Source: Carya illinoinensis (taxonomy: Eukaryota > Streptophyta > Magnoliopsida > Fagales > Juglandaceae). Taken from it: a DNA stretch of 64,000 nucleotides. The notes beneath the pieces were generated by a model, which worked only from the letters and a program-made list of their open reading frames with translations, was not told the origin of the DNA and searched no databases. Positions 62,678 to 64,000 of this stretch are shown here, one piece after another (position 1 is the first letter of the stretch; each line of letters starts with the position of its first letter). The stretch covers positions 19,461,364-19,525,363 of the forward strand of contig NC_056762.1 in assembly GCF_018687715.1 (NCBI RefSeq), written 5' to 3'. Both the position numbers and the translations under genes were made by a program.

Positions 62678-62866
62678 TCCTTTTTATTTTTACCGCATCT
62701 CCGGTCGGATGGACCGGAACGAGAACCGGGGAATGGATTTTTAGGAAAATCGCACCGACCCCATCGCGTAGCAATGGGTATCGGTCAGATCGCCGGTTGG
62801 CATGAGATAGGCAGGGTGCGGCTAGGTCGTAATAGGATTATATTAGTTTTTCGCTGGTAGCATGAT

Positions 62867-62985
62867 GGGTGCGATCATACCAGCACTAATGCACCGGATC
62901 CCATCAGAACTCCGCAGTTAAGCGTGCTTGGGCGAGAGTAGTACTAGGATGGGTGACCTCCTGGGAAGTCCTCGTGTTGCACCCC
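62867..62985 (+). rRNA. 5S rRNA: 5S rRNA gene, unit 207 (class A)
   Basis: 308-bp unit, consensus gene. Confidence 0.97.
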
Positions 62986-63174
62986 CCCTTTTTATTTTTA
63001 CCGCATCTCCGGTCGGATGGACCGGAACGACAACCGGGCAATGGATTCTTAGGAAAATCGCACCGACCCCATCGCGTAGCAATGGGTATCGATCAGATCG
63101 CCGGTTGGCATGGGATAGGCATGGTGCGGCTAGGTCGTAATAGGATTATATTAGTTTTTCGCTGGTAGCATGAT

Positions 63175-63293
63175 GGGTGCGATCATACCAGCACTAATGC
63201 ACCGGATCCCATCAGAACTCCGCAGTTAAGCGTGCTTGGGCGAGAGTAGTACTAGGATGGGTGACCTCCTGGGAAGTCCTCGTGTTGCACCCC
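63175..63293 (+). rRNA. 5S rRNA: 5S rRNA gene, unit 208 (class S)
   Basis: 297-bp unit, consensus gene. Spacer GGTCATAAT. Confidence 0.97.
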
Positions 63294-63471
63294 CCCTTTT
63301 TATTTTTACCGCATCTCCGGTCGGATGGACCGGAACGACAACCGGGCAATGGATTCTTAGGAAAATCGCACCGACCCCATCGCTATCAATCAGATCGCCA
63401 GTTGGCATGGGATAGGCAGGGTGCGGCTAGGTCATAATAGGATTATATTAGTTTTTCGCTGGTAGCATGAT

Positions 63472-63590
63472 GGGTGCGATCATACCAGCACTAATGCACC
63501 GGATCCCATCAGAACTCCGCAGTTAAGCGTGCTTGGGCGAGAGTAGTACTAGGATGGGTGACCTCCTGGGAAGTCCTCGTGTTGCACCCC
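63472..63590 (+). rRNA. 5S rRNA: 5S rRNA gene, unit 209 (class B-N)
   Basis: 308-bp unit, consensus gene. Confidence 0.97.
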
Positions 63591-63779
63591 CCCTTTTAAT
63601 TTTTACCGCATCTCTGGTCGGATGGACCGGAACGAGAACCAGGGAATGGATTTTTAGGAAAATCGCACCGACCCCATCGCGTAGCAATGGGTATCGGTCA
63701 GATCGCCGGTTGGCATGAGATAGGCAGGGTGCGGCTAGGTCGTAATAGGATTATATTAGTTTTTCGCTGGTAGCATGAT

Positions 63780-63898
63780 GGGTGCGATCATACCAGCACT
63801 AATGCACCGGATCCCATCAGAACTCCGCAGTTAAGCGTGCTTGGGCGAGAGTAGTACTAGGATGGGTGACCTCCTGGGAAGTCCTCGTGTTGCACCCC
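63780..63898 (+). rRNA. 5S rRNA: 5S rRNA gene, unit 210 (class B)
   Basis: Complete consensus gene. Its class B spacer is cut by the window end at 64000, inside the hairpin arm (GCAATGGG, so B-N). Confidence 0.97.
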
Positions 63899-64000
63899 CC
63901 CTTTTAATTTTTACCGCATCTCTGGTCGGATGGACCGGAACGAGAACCAGGGAATGGATTTTTAGGAAAATCGCACCGACCCCATCGCGTAGCAATGGGT

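Larger units (their letters stand above)
59204..62866 (+). repeat. Higher-order repeat: six-unit block, two copies (1826 and 1837 bp)
   Basis: Copies 59204-61029 and 61030-62866: B-D(G3A, A74C), B-N, B(GCATTGGG), S, hybrid, S(A11C/C47A, CCCCTCC). In the second copy the sixth unit switches to a B-G spacer, adding 11 bp. Confidence 0.92.
1..64000 (+). repeat. 5S rDNA tandem array, 210 complete units
   Basis: Head-to-tail array filling the window. Unit length is 297 bp (class S spacer) or 308 bp (classes A and B), with a few 296, 298, 306, 307, 309 and 310-bp units. All genes are in the same orientation and no foreign DNA interrupts them. Manual count of spacer classes: S 62, A 69, B 75, hybrid 4. 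Class-defining bases: A and S read TTTTTATTTTT after the C-tract, CTCCGGTC, GACAACC and TTCTTAGG; B reads TTTTAATTTTT, CTCTGGTC, GAGAACC and TTTTTAGG. S lacks 11 bp present in A and B. The array continues beyond both ends, so total copy number cannot be given. Confidence 0.98.

Noticed and set aside
1..64000. CRISPR-like regular repeat-spacer pattern
   Set aside because: The repeated part is a 119-bp 5S gene and the spacers are near-identical, not unique; period is about 300 bp.
1..64000. Centromeric or other satellite DNA
   Set aside because: Each unit contains a complete 5S gene with internal promoter boxes and terminator, so 5S rDNA is the specific description.
1..64000. Embedded 5S-derived retroelements or linked 35S/18S-25S rDNA
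   Set aside because: No sequence other than 5S gene and its spacer classes is present; no poly-A tails, target-site duplications or large rRNA segments were seen.
1..64000. A previously undescribed biological system
   Set aside because: Everything visible is accounted for by 5S genes, spacers and their block duplications. The novelty is limited to array structure and variant haplotypes.

Overview
The window is one uninterrupted tandem array of plant 5S ribosomal RNA genes (5S rDNA). I count 210 complete 5S genes, all on the + strand, preceded by a partial spacer (1-93) and followed by a partial spacer (63899-64000). The array therefore runs past both ends of the window. I see no protein-coding gene, tRNA, transposon, CRISPR array or inverted unit. 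The short open frames (60-85 codons) recur only because the repeat recurs. The 5S sequence, with an intact helix I (GGGTGC/GCACCC), plant-type internal promoter and a T-run terminator, points to an angiosperm nuclear genome. The bases at gene positions 24 (T) and 49 (C) fit a eudicot better than a grass, but that rests on remembered 5S sequences and the species cannot be named.

Layout of one unit: a 119-bp gene, a C7 tract, a T-rich terminator, about 178 or 189 bp of spacer, a TATA-like element near -28, then the next gene. There are three spacer classes. Class S makes a 297-bp unit (62 copies by manual count). Classes A (69) and B (75) make 308-bp units. Four more spacers are hybrids. S differs from A/B mainly by an 11-bp deletion that removes the loop and 3' arm of a hairpin. 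Class B has subtypes: B-D (perfect hairpin arm GCGATGGG), B-N (arm GCAATGGG, one mismatch) and B-G (CGGGG in place of CAGGG).

Region by region: 1-4350 is mixed and ends in a duplicated 1221-bp tetramer. 4351-11643 holds three copies of a 2134-bp heptamer, the first two adjacent. 11644-26502 holds three copies of a ten-unit block of about 3.05 kb. 26503-33839 is built on a 3355-bp eleven-unit block and becomes rich in class A. 33840-41185 resembles other blocks but carries most of the single-base insertions and deletions in the window, which looks like poor local consensus quality. 41186-59203 contains near-identical 2.4-kb and 3.65-kb blocks, some about 6, 11 and 20 kb apart. 59204-62866 is a 1.8-kb hexamer in two copies whose last unit is a hybrid junction. 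62867-64000 returns to ordinary A, S, B, B units.

The genes do not form a pathway. Each is an independent RNA polymerase III transcription unit for the same structural RNA of the large ribosomal subunit. The interest is in array evolution: private substitutions mark blocks of 2 to 17 units that were copied together, and several spacers contain recombination junctions narrowed to 17-45 bp. I found no evidence of a new biological system.
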